From contig NZ_JOEQ01000027.1 of assembly GCF_000721075.1 (NCBI RefSeq), forward strand, positions 103,372-167,371: DNA of 64,000 bases. The letters are read 5' to 3'. Positions 37,101-45,707 of this stretch are shown here, piece after piece (position 1 is the first letter of the stretch; each line of letters begins with the position of its first letter). A program made the translations under genes and the position numbers. The notes beneath the pieces are model-generated. The model ran no database searches and was not told the origin of the DNA. It saw nothing but the letters and a program-made list of their open reading frames with translations. Origin of the DNA: Streptosporangium amethystogenes. Its GTDB lineage: Bacteria > Actinomycetota > Actinomycetes > Streptosporangiales > Streptosporangiaceae.

Positions 37101-38480
37101 ATGACCATGTCCGCCGAAAAGTCCTACGACCTTCGGGACTCCGGCGTGCTGAGGTTTCCCGAGGGCTTCGTCTGGGGTGCCGCGACCGCGGCCTACCAGA
37201 TCGAGGGCGCCGCCCGGGACGACGGCAGGGGGCCCTCGATCTGGGACACCTTCTCCCGGACCCCTGGCAAGGTCTACTCGGGCCACACCGGTGACGTCGC
37301 GTGCGACCACTACCACCGCTATCCCGAGGACATCGCCATCATGCGCGACCTCGGCCTCGCGGCCTACCGCTTCTCCATCTCCTGGCCCCGCCTGCAGCCC
37401 GACGGCTCGGGCCCGGTGAACCCGCGCGGTCTGGACTTCTACGACCGCCTCGTCGACGAACTCCTCGGCGCGGGCATCACCCCGATCGTGACGCTCTACC
37501 ACTGGGACCTTCCGCAGACCCTGGAGGATCTCGGTGGCTGGACCAACAGGGAGACCGCCGCGCACTTCGCCGACTACGCCGCGATCGCGCACGGCCGGCT
37601 GGGTGACCGGGTCGAGACCTGGACCACCCTGAACGAGCCCTGGTGCTCGGCCTTCCTCGGGTACGCCTCGGGCATCCACGCTCCCGGTCTCGCCGAACCC
37701 GCGCTGGGCTTCGCCGCCACCCACCACCTGCTGCTCGGCCACGGCCTGGCCGTCCAGGCCCTGCGCGCCTCGGGCGCCACCAAGGTCGGCATCACGCTCA
37801 ACCTCGCCCCCGTACTCGGCGACGACGTCGCGGCGACCGAGCTCGTCGACGGCCTGCAGAACCGGATCTTCCTGGACCCGGTGCTCCGCGGCGAGTATCC
37901 CGCCGACGTCGTGGAACGGGCCCGCCGTTTCACCGACTGGTCCTTCGTGCGAGACGGGGACCTGGAGACCATCAGCCAGCCGATCGACCTGCTGGGCGTG
38001 AACTACTACCACCCGCAGACCGTGGCCGCCCGCACCGGCGAGCCCGCCAACCCCGTCTACCCGGGCAGCGAGGGCATCGCCTTCGGCCTCGCCGACGCGC
38101 CGAAGACCGCGATGGGCTGGCCGGTCCAGCCGTTCGGCCTGACCGATCTGCTCCTGCGGCTCTCGCGCGACTATCCGGGCACCCCACTGATCATCACCGA
38201 GAACGGCGCCGCCTACGACGACGTCGTCGAGGACGGCGAGGTGCACGACGTCGGCCGCCTCTCCTATCTCGACGGGCACCTGCGCGCGGCGCACGCGGCC
38301 ATCGAAGGCGGTGCGGACCTACGCGGCTACCTCGTCTGGTCCCTGCTGGACAACTTCGAGTGGGCCGAAGGCTACCGCAAACGCTTTGGCGTCGTACATG
38401 TCGATTACGGAACCCAACGCCGTACCCCCAAGGACAGCGCCCTGTGGTACAGCAAGGTAGTACGCCGGAACGGACTGTGA
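37101..38480 (+). CDS. GH1 beta-glucosidase
   Basis: 459 residues, a complete glycoside hydrolase family 1 enzyme: FPEGFVWGAATAAYQIEGA at the N-terminus, the acid/base Glu179 in TLNEPW and the nucleophile Glu367 in ITENGAA, then LVWSLLDNFEWAEGYRKRFG. It has no signal peptide, so it acts in the cytoplasm on imported cellobiose-like or other beta-glucosides. ATG 37101 (or 37107) follows GTGAGG. Its stop overlaps the GTG of the LacI-family gene. It is about as similar to the GH1 at 40464-41882 as expected of paralogues. Confidence 0.94.
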   Translation: MTMSAEKSYDLRDSGVLRFPEGFVWGAATAAYQIEGAARDDGRGPSIWDTFSRTPGKVYSGHTGDVACDHYHRYPEDIAIMRDLGLAAYRFSISWPRLQPDGSGPVNPRGLDFYDRLVDELLGAGITPIVTLYHWDLPQTLEDLGGWTNRETAAHFADYAAIAHGRLGDRVETWTTLNEPWCSAFLGYASGIHAPGLAEPALGFAATHHLLLGHGLAVQALRASGATKVGITLNLAPVLGDDVAATELVDGLQNRIFLDPVLRGEYPADVVERARRFTDWSFVRDGDLETISQPIDLLGVNYYHPQTVAARTGEPANPVYPGSEGIAFGLADAPKTAMGWPVQPFGLTDLLLRLSRDYPGTPLIITENGAAYDDVVEDGEVHDVGRLSYLDGHLRAAHAAIEGGADLRGYLVWSLLDNFEWAEGYRKRFGVVHVDYGTQRRTPKDSALWYSKVVRRNGL

Positions 38481-39475
38481 GGGCCCGTCCAACCCTGGAG
38501 AAGGTGGCCGCCCGGGCCGGTGTGTCCCGGGCGACCGCCTCACGCGTGGTCAACGGCTCCACACGCGTGGCGCCGGAGATCCGCGAGGCGGTCAACCGCG
38601 CCGTGGACGAACTGGGCTACGTGCCCAACCAGGCGGCGCGGAGCCTGGTCACCCAGCGGGCCGACTCCATCGCCCTCGTCTTCCCCGAACCGGCGACCCG
38701 GGTCTTCTCCGAGGACCCCACCTTCTCCGGGATCATCCGGGGAGTCAGTATGGAGATCGAGGAGGCCGACAAGCAGCTCGTGCTGATGCTCACCGGCCTG
38801 GCCGGCGGTTACCAGCGGGTCGAGCGCTACGCCACCAACGGCCATGTGGACGGCGTGATCATCGCCTCGATGCACGGGACCGACCCGCTGCCCGGCATCC
38901 TCGCCAGACGCGGCGTCCCGGTGGTGTGCAGCGGCCGGCCCAGTGTGCCCAGCAGCCTGCCGTACGTGGACATGGACAACGTCGGCGGCGCCGAGCGCGC
39001 GGTGCGGCACCTGGTGGAGCAGGGACGCCGCCGGATCGCGACCATCGCGGGACCCCAGGACATGATCGCCGGGATCGACCGGCTCAACGGCTACCGCGCC
39101 GTGCTGCGTGACTCCGACCGTCGCTCCATCGTCGCGGTCGGCGACTTCACCCGCGAGTCGGGTACCTCGGCGATGCGGCAGTTGCTCGCCGACGACCCGG
39201 AGCTCGACGCGGTGTTCGTGGCCAACGACCTGATGGCGCTGGGCGCACTCACGGCCCTGCGCCAGGCGGGGCGGCAGGTCCCCGGCGACGTCGCGATCGT
39301 CGGCTTCGACGACATACCCGCCGCGTCCTACACCGAGCCCCCGCTGACCACGGTCAGGCAGCCGACCGTCGAGATGGGGCGGAGGCTCGCCCGCATGGTG
39401 CTCGACCTGGAGGAGAAGGCACAGGTGATGCTCCCCACCGAGCTGGTCGTCCGGGGGTCTACGACGACGCCCTGA
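38477..39475 (+). CDS. LacI-family transcriptional regulator (sugar locus 1)
   Basis: 332 residues. The helix-turn-helix is TLEKVAARAGVSRATASRVVNGSTRVAPEIREAVNRAVDELGYVPN, followed by a periplasmic-binding-protein-like sugar sensor domain. The GTG start at 38477 overlaps the GH1 stop by four bases (GTGA), so the genes are translationally coupled. The likely operators are the GAGCGCTC palindromes at 36942 and 37051, making it a local, sugar-relieved repressor. Its 3' end overlaps that of the convergent paralogue by 17 bases. Recognition-helix residues (SRATASRVVNG versus SRSTVSRVVNG) are nearly the same as in the paralogue, which predicts shared or cross-reacting operators. Confidence 0.93.
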   Translation: MRARPTLEKVAARAGVSRATASRVVNGSTRVAPEIREAVNRAVDELGYVPNQAARSLVTQRADSIALVFPEPATRVFSEDPTFSGIIRGVSMEIEEADKQLVLMLTGLAGGYQRVERYATNGHVDGVIIASMHGTDPLPGILARRGVPVVCSGRPSVPSSLPYVDMDNVGGAERAVRHLVEQGRRRIATIAGPQDMIAGIDRLNGYRAVLRDSDRRSIVAVGDFTRESGTSAMRQLLADDPELDAVFVANDLMALGALTALRQAGRQVPGDVAIVGFDDIPAASYTEPPLTTVRQPTVEMGRRLARMVLDLEEKAQVMLPTELVVRGSTTTP

Positions 39476-40454
39476 CGACCAGCTCGGTGGCGACGATCAC
39501 GGTTTCGGCGGGTCCCCCGTCGAGGAGGCCGAGCAGCAGACGGACCATGGCCGCGGCCTGCTCAGCGTGCGGGGTGTGGATGGTCGTGAGCGGCGGGTCG
39601 GTGTAGCGGGCGGCCTCTATGTCGTCGTAACCGACGATCGCGACGTCCCCGGGGATCTGCCGCCCCGCCTGACGGAGCGCGTGCATGGCACCGATCGCCA
39701 TCAGGTCGTTGGCGGCGAAGACCGCGTCGAGCTCCGGGTCGTCGGCGAGCAGCTGCCGCATCGCGACCGCCCCGGACTCCCGGGTGAAGTCGCCGACCGC
39801 GATGATGGAGCGGCGGTCGGAGTCGCGCAGCACGGCGCGGTACCCGGCCAGCCGGTCCTGGCCGCCGATCATGTCCAGCGGCCCGGCGATGGTGGCGATG
39901 CGCCGCCTGCCCTGCTCCAGCAGGTGCCGCACGGCGGTGGCGGCACCGGCGACGTTGTCGTTGTCGACGTACGGCATCGCGACCGGCACGGCCGGCCTGC
40001 CATAGGAGACGACCGGGACGCGCAGCCGGGTGAGCGCGACCGGCAGCGGGTCGGCGCCGTGGCTCGACACGAGCATGACGCCGTCGACGTGACCGCCGGC
40101 TATGTAGTTCTCCACCCGGGCGTGGCTCTCCGGCGACCCGGCCAGCAGCAGCACGACCTGCTTGTTGACGGCCTCCAGTTCCAGGCTGGCCGAGCGGATG
40201 ACCGTGGAGAACATCGGGTCGTCGGAGAACACCCGGTTCGGCGACTCCGAGACGACCAGCGCGACCGAGTTGGTCCGCTGGGTCGCCAGGTTCCGCGCCG
40301 CCCCGTTGGGCACGTAGCCGAGCTCGTTCACCGCGCGCATGACCAGTTCTCGGATGTCGGCGGTGACCGTGGTCTGGCCGTTCACCACCCGGGAGACTGT
40401 CGACCGGGAGACCCCGGCACGGGCGGCGACCGCCTCCAGGGTGGGTCGTTTCAT
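39459..40454 (-). CDS. LacI-family transcriptional regulator (sugar locus 2)
   Basis: 331 residues. The DNA-binding part is TLEAVAARAGVSRSTVSRVVNGQTTVTADIRELVMRAVNELGYVPN. The sensor domain shares long near-identical stretches with the convergent regulator (RRRIATIAGPLDMIGGQDRL, AVGDFTRESG, AMRQLLADDPELDAVF), so the two are recent paralogues. It lies 9 bases after the GH1 gene and is the last gene of the five-gene leftward operon, resembling the role of CebR in cebEFG-bglC loci. It probably binds the palindromes upstream of the binding-protein gene at 45142-45427. Confidence 0.93.
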   Translation of the reverse strand: MKRPTLEAVAARAGVSRSTVSRVVNGQTTVTADIRELVMRAVNELGYVPNGAARNLATQRTNSVALVVSESPNRVFSDDPMFSTVIRSASLELEAVNKQVVLLLAGSPESHARVENYIAGGHVDGVMLVSSHGADPLPVALTRLRVPVVSYGRPAVPVAMPYVDNDNVAGAATAVRHLLEQGRRRIATIAGPLDMIGGQDRLAGYRAVLRDSDRRSIIAVGDFTRESGAVAMRQLLADDPELDAVFAANDLMAIGAMHALRQAGRQIPGDVAIVGYDDIEAARYTDPPLTTIHTPHAEQAAAMVRLLLGLLDGGPAETVIVATELVVRASS

Positions 40455-40463
40455 CCTGTTCCC

Positions 40464-41882
40464 CTACAGTCCGTTGCGCGCGATGACCTCGCGATACCAG
40501 AGCGCGCTGTCCTTGAGCAGGCGCCGCTGGGTGGCGAAGTCGACATGTACGATCCCGAACCTCCGCCGGTACCCCTCGGCCCATTCGAAATTATCCAGCA
40601 GTGACCAGACCAGGTAACCACGCACGTCCGCCCCGTCCGCCATCGCGGCGTGCACCGCGCGCAGGTGGCCGTCCAGATAGCCGGTCCTGCGCGCGTCGTG
40701 GACGCGGCCGTCCTCCACGACGTCGTCGAACGCCGCGCCGTTCTCGGTGATGATCAGGCCGACCTCCGGGTAGTCGTCGGAGAGCCGCACCAGCAGGCGG
40801 GAGAGCCCGTTCGGCACGATCGGCCAGCCCATCGCGGTGGCCGGCACACCGTCCGCCGGGCAGAACCTGATGTCCTCGCTGCCCGGCCACGCCGCGTCGG
40901 CCGCCCGGCCAGGATCCGACTCCACCACGCACGGGTTGTAGTAGTTGATACCCAGCAGATCGATCGGCTGGTTGATGATCGCCAGGTCGCCGTCCCGGAT
41001 ATGGTCGACGCCACCGTTGCGCCCGACGATGTCGAGGAACTCGGCGGGATACTCCCCGCGTACCGCCGGGTCGATGAACTGCCTGGTCAGCAGGGTGTCG
41101 ATCCGGCTGACCGCCTCCGCGTCCGCCTCCGAGGGCGCGGCCGCCGGATCGGCCACCTGGGCCGGGGTGATCACCGGCGACAGGTTGAGGACCAGCGAGA
41201 TCTCCCGCGCGCCCGCCTCGCGGAGCGCCCGTGCCGCCAGCCCGTGTCCCAGCAGCATGTGGTGGGCCGCGCGGAAGGCCGCCGCGGGGTCGGTCCTGCC
41301 AGGCGCGTGCACCCCGTTGCCGTAACCGAGGAAGGCCGCCACCCACGGCTCGTTGAGGGTCGTCCAGTTGTGGACGCGATCCCCCAGCCACGCGTACACG
41401 GCCGCCGCGTACTCGGCGAACCGGTAGGCGGTGTCGCGTTCGGGCCAACCCCCCGCGCCCTCCAGCGCCTGCGGAAGATCCCAGTGGTAGAGGGTGACGT
41501 ACGGCGTGATGCCCGCCTCCAGCAGCCGGTCCACCAGGCGGCTGTAGAAGTCGAGGCCCCGCGCGTTGACAGGGCCGCTCCCGTGCGGCTGGACCCTGGG
41601 CCAGGCCACCGAGAACCGGTACGCCGCCAGGCCCAGCTCGCTCATCAGCGAGACGTCGTCGGCGTGCCGGAAGTAGTGGTCGCACGCCACGTCGCCGGTG
41701 TCGCCCCCGGCGACCTTGCCCGGGGTACGCGAGAAGGTGTCCCAGATCGAGGGCCCGCGACCGTCCTCCTTCGCGGCCCCCTCGATCTGGTAGGACGCGG
41801 TGGCCGCGCCCCAGACGAAACCGGTGGGGAAGTCCGCACGCCCTTCCGTAAGGGTGGCCCCCCGAGTGCCGACGACGGTCAT
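40464..41882 (-). CDS. GH1 beta-glucosidase, second copy
   Basis: 472 residues. FPTGFVWGAATASYQIEGA, acid/base Glu178 in TLNEPW, nucleophile Glu380 in ITENGAA and LVWSLLDNFEWAEGYRRRFG identify a complete GH1. No signal peptide. ATG 41882 overlaps the permease stop (ATGA), so it is co-translated with the transporter. A loop of extra residues around 225-245 (ADPAAAPSEADAEAV) distinguishes it from the copy at 37101 and may change specificity. In BglC-type systems it would split imported cellobiose to glucose. Confidence 0.94.
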   Translation of the reverse strand: MTVVGTRGATLTEGRADFPTGFVWGAATASYQIEGAAKEDGRGPSIWDTFSRTPGKVAGGDTGDVACDHYFRHADDVSLMSELGLAAYRFSVAWPRVQPHGSGPVNARGLDFYSRLVDRLLEAGITPYVTLYHWDLPQALEGAGGWPERDTAYRFAEYAAAVYAWLGDRVHNWTTLNEPWVAAFLGYGNGVHAPGRTDPAAAFRAAHHMLLGHGLAARALREAGAREISLVLNLSPVITPAQVADPAAAPSEADAEAVSRIDTLLTRQFIDPAVRGEYPAEFLDIVGRNGGVDHIRDGDLAIINQPIDLLGINYYNPCVVESDPGRAADAAWPGSEDIRFCPADGVPATAMGWPIVPNGLSRLLVRLSDDYPEVGLIITENGAAFDDVVEDGRVHDARRTGYLDGHLRAVHAAMADGADVRGYLVWSLLDNFEWAEGYRRRFGIVHVDFATQRRLLKDSALWYREVIARNGL

Positions 41883-42730
41883 CCCTTCACCGCTCCCTGC
41901 ATGATTCCTCCGATGATCTGTTTGCCGAGAAGAGCGAACACCAGCATCAGCGGCAGGGTGCCGAGCGTGGTGCCCGCCAGGCCGAGCACGTAGTCGTTGA
42001 CGTATCCGCTGGCCAGCGTGGACAGGGCGACCTGCACCGTCGGATCCTCCGGGGTCAGCACGACCAGCGGCCAGAAGTAGTCGTTCCAGACCGACATGAA
42101 GGTGAGCATGCCCAGCACCGCCGCCGCCGGGCGGGCGGCCGGAAGCACGACGTGCCAGAACAGGCCCCAGGTGCTGCAGCCGTCGACCCGGCCCGCCTCG
42201 AGCAGCTCGGTCGGCAGCGCCCGGGACAGGTACTGGGTCATGAAGAACACGCCGAACGCGTTGACGAGCGCGGGCACGATCAGCGCGTACATGGTGCCGG
42301 TCCACTGCAGCTTCACCATCAGCATGTACAGCGGGATGATGCCGAGCTGGGTCGGCACCATCATGGTCGCCACGGTGAGCAGGAGCAGGGCGTTGCGGCC
42401 GCGGAAGCGCAGCTTGGCGAAGGCGAACCCGGCCAGCGTGGAGAAGAACATCACCGCGATCGCGACGGAGCCGGAGACCAGGACGGAGTTGACCATCGCC
42501 AGGGCGAAGGGGACGGTGTCGAAGACGCGGGCGACGTTGGCGAAGAAGTTGCCGCCGGGCACCAGCGGCGGCGGGACGTCGGCCAGGGCCGCGTTGTCGC
42601 GGGAGGCCACCACGATGCTGTAGTAGAGCGGCAGCATGGAGAAGAACGCCACCGCCGCCAGCGTGAGATAGGTGAGCCTGCGGGCGGCCTCGGAGCTCCG
42701 GGTTCCGGAGACGGCGGTGCGGGCGTTCAC
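41879..42730 (-). CDS. Carbohydrate ABC transporter permease (CebG-like)
   Basis: 283 residues, six membrane segments. The EAA loop is LEAGRVDGCSTWGLFWHVVLPAARPAAAVLGMLTFMSVWNDYFWPLV. It begins with an ATG overlapping the stop of the preceding permease gene (4-base ATGA overlap) and ends overlapping the GH1 start. Together with the gene at 42727 it forms the membrane channel of the second sugar importer. Confidence 0.92.
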   Translation of the reverse strand: MNARTAVSGTRSSEAARRLTYLTLAAVAFFSMLPLYYSIVVASRDNAALADVPPPLVPGGNFFANVARVFDTVPFALAMVNSVLVSGSVAIAVMFFSTLAGFAFAKLRFRGRNALLLLTVATMMVPTQLGIIPLYMLMVKLQWTGTMYALIVPALVNAFGVFFMTQYLSRALPTELLEAGRVDGCSTWGLFWHVVLPAARPAAAVLGMLTFMSVWNDYFWPLVVLTPEDPTVQVALSTLASGYVNDYVLGLAGTTLGTLPLMLVFALLGKQIIGGIMQGAVKG

Positions 42731-43701
42731 GTCAGCCCTCCCTTCGCGCGGCGGGTGATCAGGTAGTTGACGCCGGCGACCAGGACGATGAAGACGAACA
42801 TCATCCAGGAGATGGCCGAGGCGTAGCCGAAGTCGAGCTTGGTGAAGTTCTCGTAGATGAACAGCGAGAGCGTCTGGTACTGCCGGTCCACCCCTCCGGT
42901 GATCATGTAGGAGCCGAACAGCAGCGGCTCGGCGAGGATCTGCATGGCGCCGATCGTCGAGGTGATGACGACGAAGACGATGGTGGGCCTGATCATCGGG
43001 ATGGTGATCCTGCGGAGCTGGGTCATGTCGCTCGCGCCGTCGATGGTGGCCGCCTCGTACAGCTCACGCGGCACGGCCTGCATGGCCGCCAGGAAGATCA
43101 GGGCGTTGTAGCCGGTCCACCGCCACATGATCATGGTGGAGATGGCCGCGTGGGAGGTGAGCACGCCCTCGTTCCAGGCGACACCGTCGACGCCGAACAG
43201 CGACAGCATCCAGTTGATCATGCCGAAGTCGCGGCCGAACAGCTGGCTGAAAATGACCACCACCGCGACCACGCTGGTCACGTTGGGCAGCAGCAGCGTG
43301 ATGCGGAAGAAGGTCTGCGCGCGCAGCGGCCGGTTCAGCAGGTGGGCCAGCCAGATGGCCAGCAGCAGTTGCGGAACCGTGGACAGCACCCCGATGGACA
43401 GGGTGTTGAAGGTGGCGTTCCAGAAGTAGTCGTCGGCGAGCAGCGTCCTGAAGTTCTCCAGACCGACGAAGGGGTGCTCGTCCCGGAGCAGCGTCCACTC
43501 GTGCAGGCTCACCCAGGCGGTGTAGGCCAGGGGGAACAGCCCGAAGGCGGAGAACAGCAGGAAGAACGGGGCCACATACGCGTACGGCGAGCCTTTGACG
43601 TCGAGCCGGTGGACCAGGTGGCGTTGGAGGCGACGGCGACGAGGTCCCGTCGGCTTGCCCGGTGGGACCGCCGCCAGGCGATCGGGTGCCCGAGTGGCCA
43701 T
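42727..43701 (-). CDS. Carbohydrate ABC transporter permease (CebF-like)
   Basis: 324 residues with a basic N-terminal tail and six membrane segments. The EAA loop is LYEAATIDGASDMTQLRRITIPMIRPTIVFVVITSTIGAMQI, typical of MalF/CebF. ATG 43701 is 102 bases after the binding-protein gene. Four-base overlap with the next permease indicates tight stoichiometric expression. Confidence 0.92.
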   Translation of the reverse strand: MATRAPDRLAAVPPGKPTGPRRRRLQRHLVHRLDVKGSPYAYVAPFFLLFSAFGLFPLAYTAWVSLHEWTLLRDEHPFVGLENFRTLLADDYFWNATFNTLSIGVLSTVPQLLLAIWLAHLLNRPLRAQTFFRITLLLPNVTSVVAVVVIFSQLFGRDFGMINWMLSLFGVDGVAWNEGVLTSHAAISTMIMWRWTGYNALIFLAAMQAVPRELYEAATIDGASDMTQLRRITIPMIRPTIVFVVITSTIGAMQILAEPLLFGSYMITGGVDRQYQTLSLFIYENFTKLDFGYASAISWMMFVFIVLVAGVNYLITRRAKGGLT

Positions 43702-43802
43702 GGCAGCTCCTTTCGATGATTCGTTGGGAAGAGCGGCGTACGACTCATGTGAACGACAGGCGGGTGGCCGACCGGTGCGAGACCAGTCGGCCGAAGGGGC
43801 GG

Positions 43803-45107
43803 CTACTTGATCCGGCCGACGTCCTCAATCGCCTGCTTCCAGGCTTCCTCGGGGTTCTGCTTGCCCTGGTCGACCCGCTGGAGACCGTCGCCGATCGCCT
43901 TCAGCACGTCACCGGCCTTGGGACCGACGGGCTGCGGCTTGAGCGCCTTGGCGGCGTCGGTGAAGATCTTGCCGATCGGCGCGTTGCCGAAGTACGGGTT
44001 GACGTACTCGGACACCGCCGGGTCGTCGTACAGGGCGGGCAGCGAGGGCAGCGCGCTGGCCTCCTTGAAGAGCTTGATCTGGCTCTCCTTGCTGGTCAGC
44101 AGGTTGATCAGCTCCGCTGCCTCCTTGGGGTGCCTGCCCTGCTTGGGCAGCACCAGGTGGGTACCGCCCTGGTTGCCGCCGCCACCGGGCACCGCGGCGA
44201 TGTCCCAGGTGCCCTCACCGGGCTTCTGGTCCTTGATCGTGCCGGTCTTCCAGGCCGGGCAGACCATGGTGGCGAAGGTCCCCTTGGCGATTCCGGTGTT
44301 CCACGGCGGTGAGAAGGCGGCGAGGTTGGCGGAGAGACCGTTGTCGATCATCTTCACGCCCGTGTCGAACGCCTTGCGCACTTCGGGGTTGGTGGCGGCG
44401 ACGATGTTGTACTGGGCGTCGTAGAACCCGATGGGTGCCTGCTCGACCATGGCACGGAAGTGCTCACCGGGGCCGTCGGTGAACTTGGCGCCCTCCACCT
44501 TGGCCGCGACGAACTTCTTGCCCGTCTCGACGTAGGCGTCCCAGGTGGGCCAGAGCGCAGACACCTCGTCGCGGTCCGTGGGCAGGCCGGCCTTCTTGAA
44601 CAGGTCGGGGCGGTAGCACATGGCCAGGCCGCCGACGTCGGTGCCCAGCCCGATGAGCGAGGAACCGTCGTTGGAGACGCCCAGCTTCCACTTCCAGTCG
44701 AGGTACTCGCTCTGGCGCGAGTCCAGACCGTACTCCTTGAGGTTGTAGAACTTGTCGGGCACGGGGGTGAAGGCACCGATGTAGCCGCCCTCGACCGCGA
44801 CCACGTCCGCGGCGCCCGCACCGGTGGTGAGCTGCGTGATGAGGTTGGTGTGGTGGTCGTTGAACTGCGCGCGGCGCTCCACGATCTCCACGTTGGGGTG
44901 GGTCTTCTTGAACTCCTCGTACAGCGGCGCGAAGTGGAAGTCGCTGAACAACCCGACGGTCAGCTTGATCTTCTCAGCCGGCGGGGAGACCGCCCCACCG
45001 TCCGCGGTGGTACCGCCGCTGTCGCCGCCGCCGCAGGCGGTGAGGCCCAGGGCCAGGGCGGAGACGGCGACCATCGGGGCGAGGAACCGGTGGCGTGACT
45101 TACGCAT
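43803..45107 (-). CDS. Carbohydrate ABC transporter solute-binding lipoprotein (CebE-like)
   Basis: 434 residues. Signal peptide with lipobox LTAC, lipidated Cys25, a Gly/Ser linker and a family 1 sugar-binding fold (KIKLTVGLFSDFHFAPLYEEFKKTHPNVEIVERRAQFNDHHTNLITQL). It is first of the operon binding protein, two permeases, GH1, LacI, the order of cellobiose/cello-oligosaccharide cebEFG-bglC loci. An operator and TTGACA promoter lie directly upstream (45142-45188). ATG 45107 follows AGGAGG. The actual ligand is inferred from the GH1 and operator type. Confidence 0.92.
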   Translation of the reverse strand: MRKSRHRFLAPMVAVSALALGLTACGGGDSGGTTADGGAVSPPAEKIKLTVGLFSDFHFAPLYEEFKKTHPNVEIVERRAQFNDHHTNLITQLTTGAGAADVVAVEGGYIGAFTPVPDKFYNLKEYGLDSRQSEYLDWKWKLGVSNDGSSLIGLGTDVGGLAMCYRPDLFKKAGLPTDRDEVSALWPTWDAYVETGKKFVAAKVEGAKFTDGPGEHFRAMVEQAPIGFYDAQYNIVAATNPEVRKAFDTGVKMIDNGLSANLAAFSPPWNTGIAKGTFATMVCPAWKTGTIKDQKPGEGTWDIAAVPGGGGNQGGTHLVLPKQGRHPKEAAELINLLTSKESQIKLFKEASALPSLPALYDDPAVSEYVNPYFGNAPIGKIFTDAAKALKPQPVGPKAGDVLKAIGDGLQRVDQGKQNPEEAWKQAIEDVGRIK

Positions 45108-45141
45108 GGAACCCTCCTAGGGTCCTCATTAATGATCATGG

Positions 45142-45188
45142 AGAGAGCGCTCCCTGAGCAGATTGAGGCCAACGGGGTTACCTGTCAA
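45142..45188 (-). promoter_or_regulatory. Promoter and proximal operator of the second sugar operon
   Basis: On the minus strand, TTGACA (45188-45183), a 17-base spacer and CAATCT (45165-45160), with the palindrome AGAGAGCGCTCCCT (45142-45155) directly downstream. The geometry is the same as at 36942-36987. Confidence 0.8.
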
Positions 45189-45232
45189 CGGCCCCCTAGA
45201 ACGCCGACCCGAGCCTGAAGTCGGCTTTTCCC

Positions 45233-45246
45233 GGAGAGCGCTCTCC
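45233..45246. promoter_or_regulatory. LacI-type operator, upstream copy
   Basis: GGAGAGCGCTCTCC, a perfect 14-bp palindrome about 90 bases upstream of the proximal operator. It could support looping or cooperative binding by the regulator. Confidence 0.7.
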
Positions 45247-45303
45247 CAGACTTTAAGACATTTCCCCAGGTCAGATATGTTTAAGAGTTAGATTTAGCGA
45301 TGG

Positions 45304-45317
45304 ATGGAGCGCTCCCA
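45304..45317. promoter_or_regulatory. LacI-type operator, closest to CebR consensus
   Basis: ATGGAGCGCTCCCA matches 12 of 14 positions of TGGGAGCGCTCCCA. It sits in an AT-rich part of the region with no gene immediately downstream. Confidence 0.65.
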
Positions 45318-45377
45318 CAATAAAAGGTCACATTAAGGTCGCGTTTCCATCGTGTTCCGCGATGCCGCTCCGCACCC

Positions 45378-45427
45378 TTGACACTCCTCGCGAGCCGGGT
45401 CACTCTCTCAACCAGAGAGCGCTCCCC
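45378..45427 (+). promoter_or_regulatory. Rightward TTGACA promoter with LacI-type operator, no sugar gene behind it
   Basis: TTGACA at 45378-45383, a 17-base spacer, CACTCT at 45401-45406 and the palindrome AGAGAGCGCTCCCC at 45414-45427. It has the same geometry as the sugar promoters but faces the FKBP gene, which starts 280 bases further on. I found no convincing ORF in between. Confidence 0.5.
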
Positions 45428-45707
45428 AGCGACTCTCAGCAGGGCTCCACCCGTCGTCGGCCACCCGCGGCGTGGATGCCGTCGTCCGCCTACCAGGTGG
45501 CCCGACGACTCGTCGCGCCATGCCCACGCGCCGTCACTCCGGTGGCGAATCCCGTGCGCCTCGTCTCCCCACCCGCTCCACGGCCCTTTCCCGGAGGGCG
45601 ACGCGGGAGCCGTCCCGTCCCCGTGGCTCTCGCGGCGGCGCCGGACCCCGTAGAGTCGTCCGGCCGGTCGGAAATCGACCGGCGCGTATCCAACCAAGGA
45701 GAACCAC
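45428..45707. other. Leader region upstream of the FKBP gene
   Basis: No supported gene. A possible -10 element TAGAGT lies at 45651-45656, and a perfect hairpin GCCGGTCG-GAAAT-CGACCGGC at 45663-45683 falls just before the FKBP ribosome binding site (AAGGAG). Confidence 0.4.
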
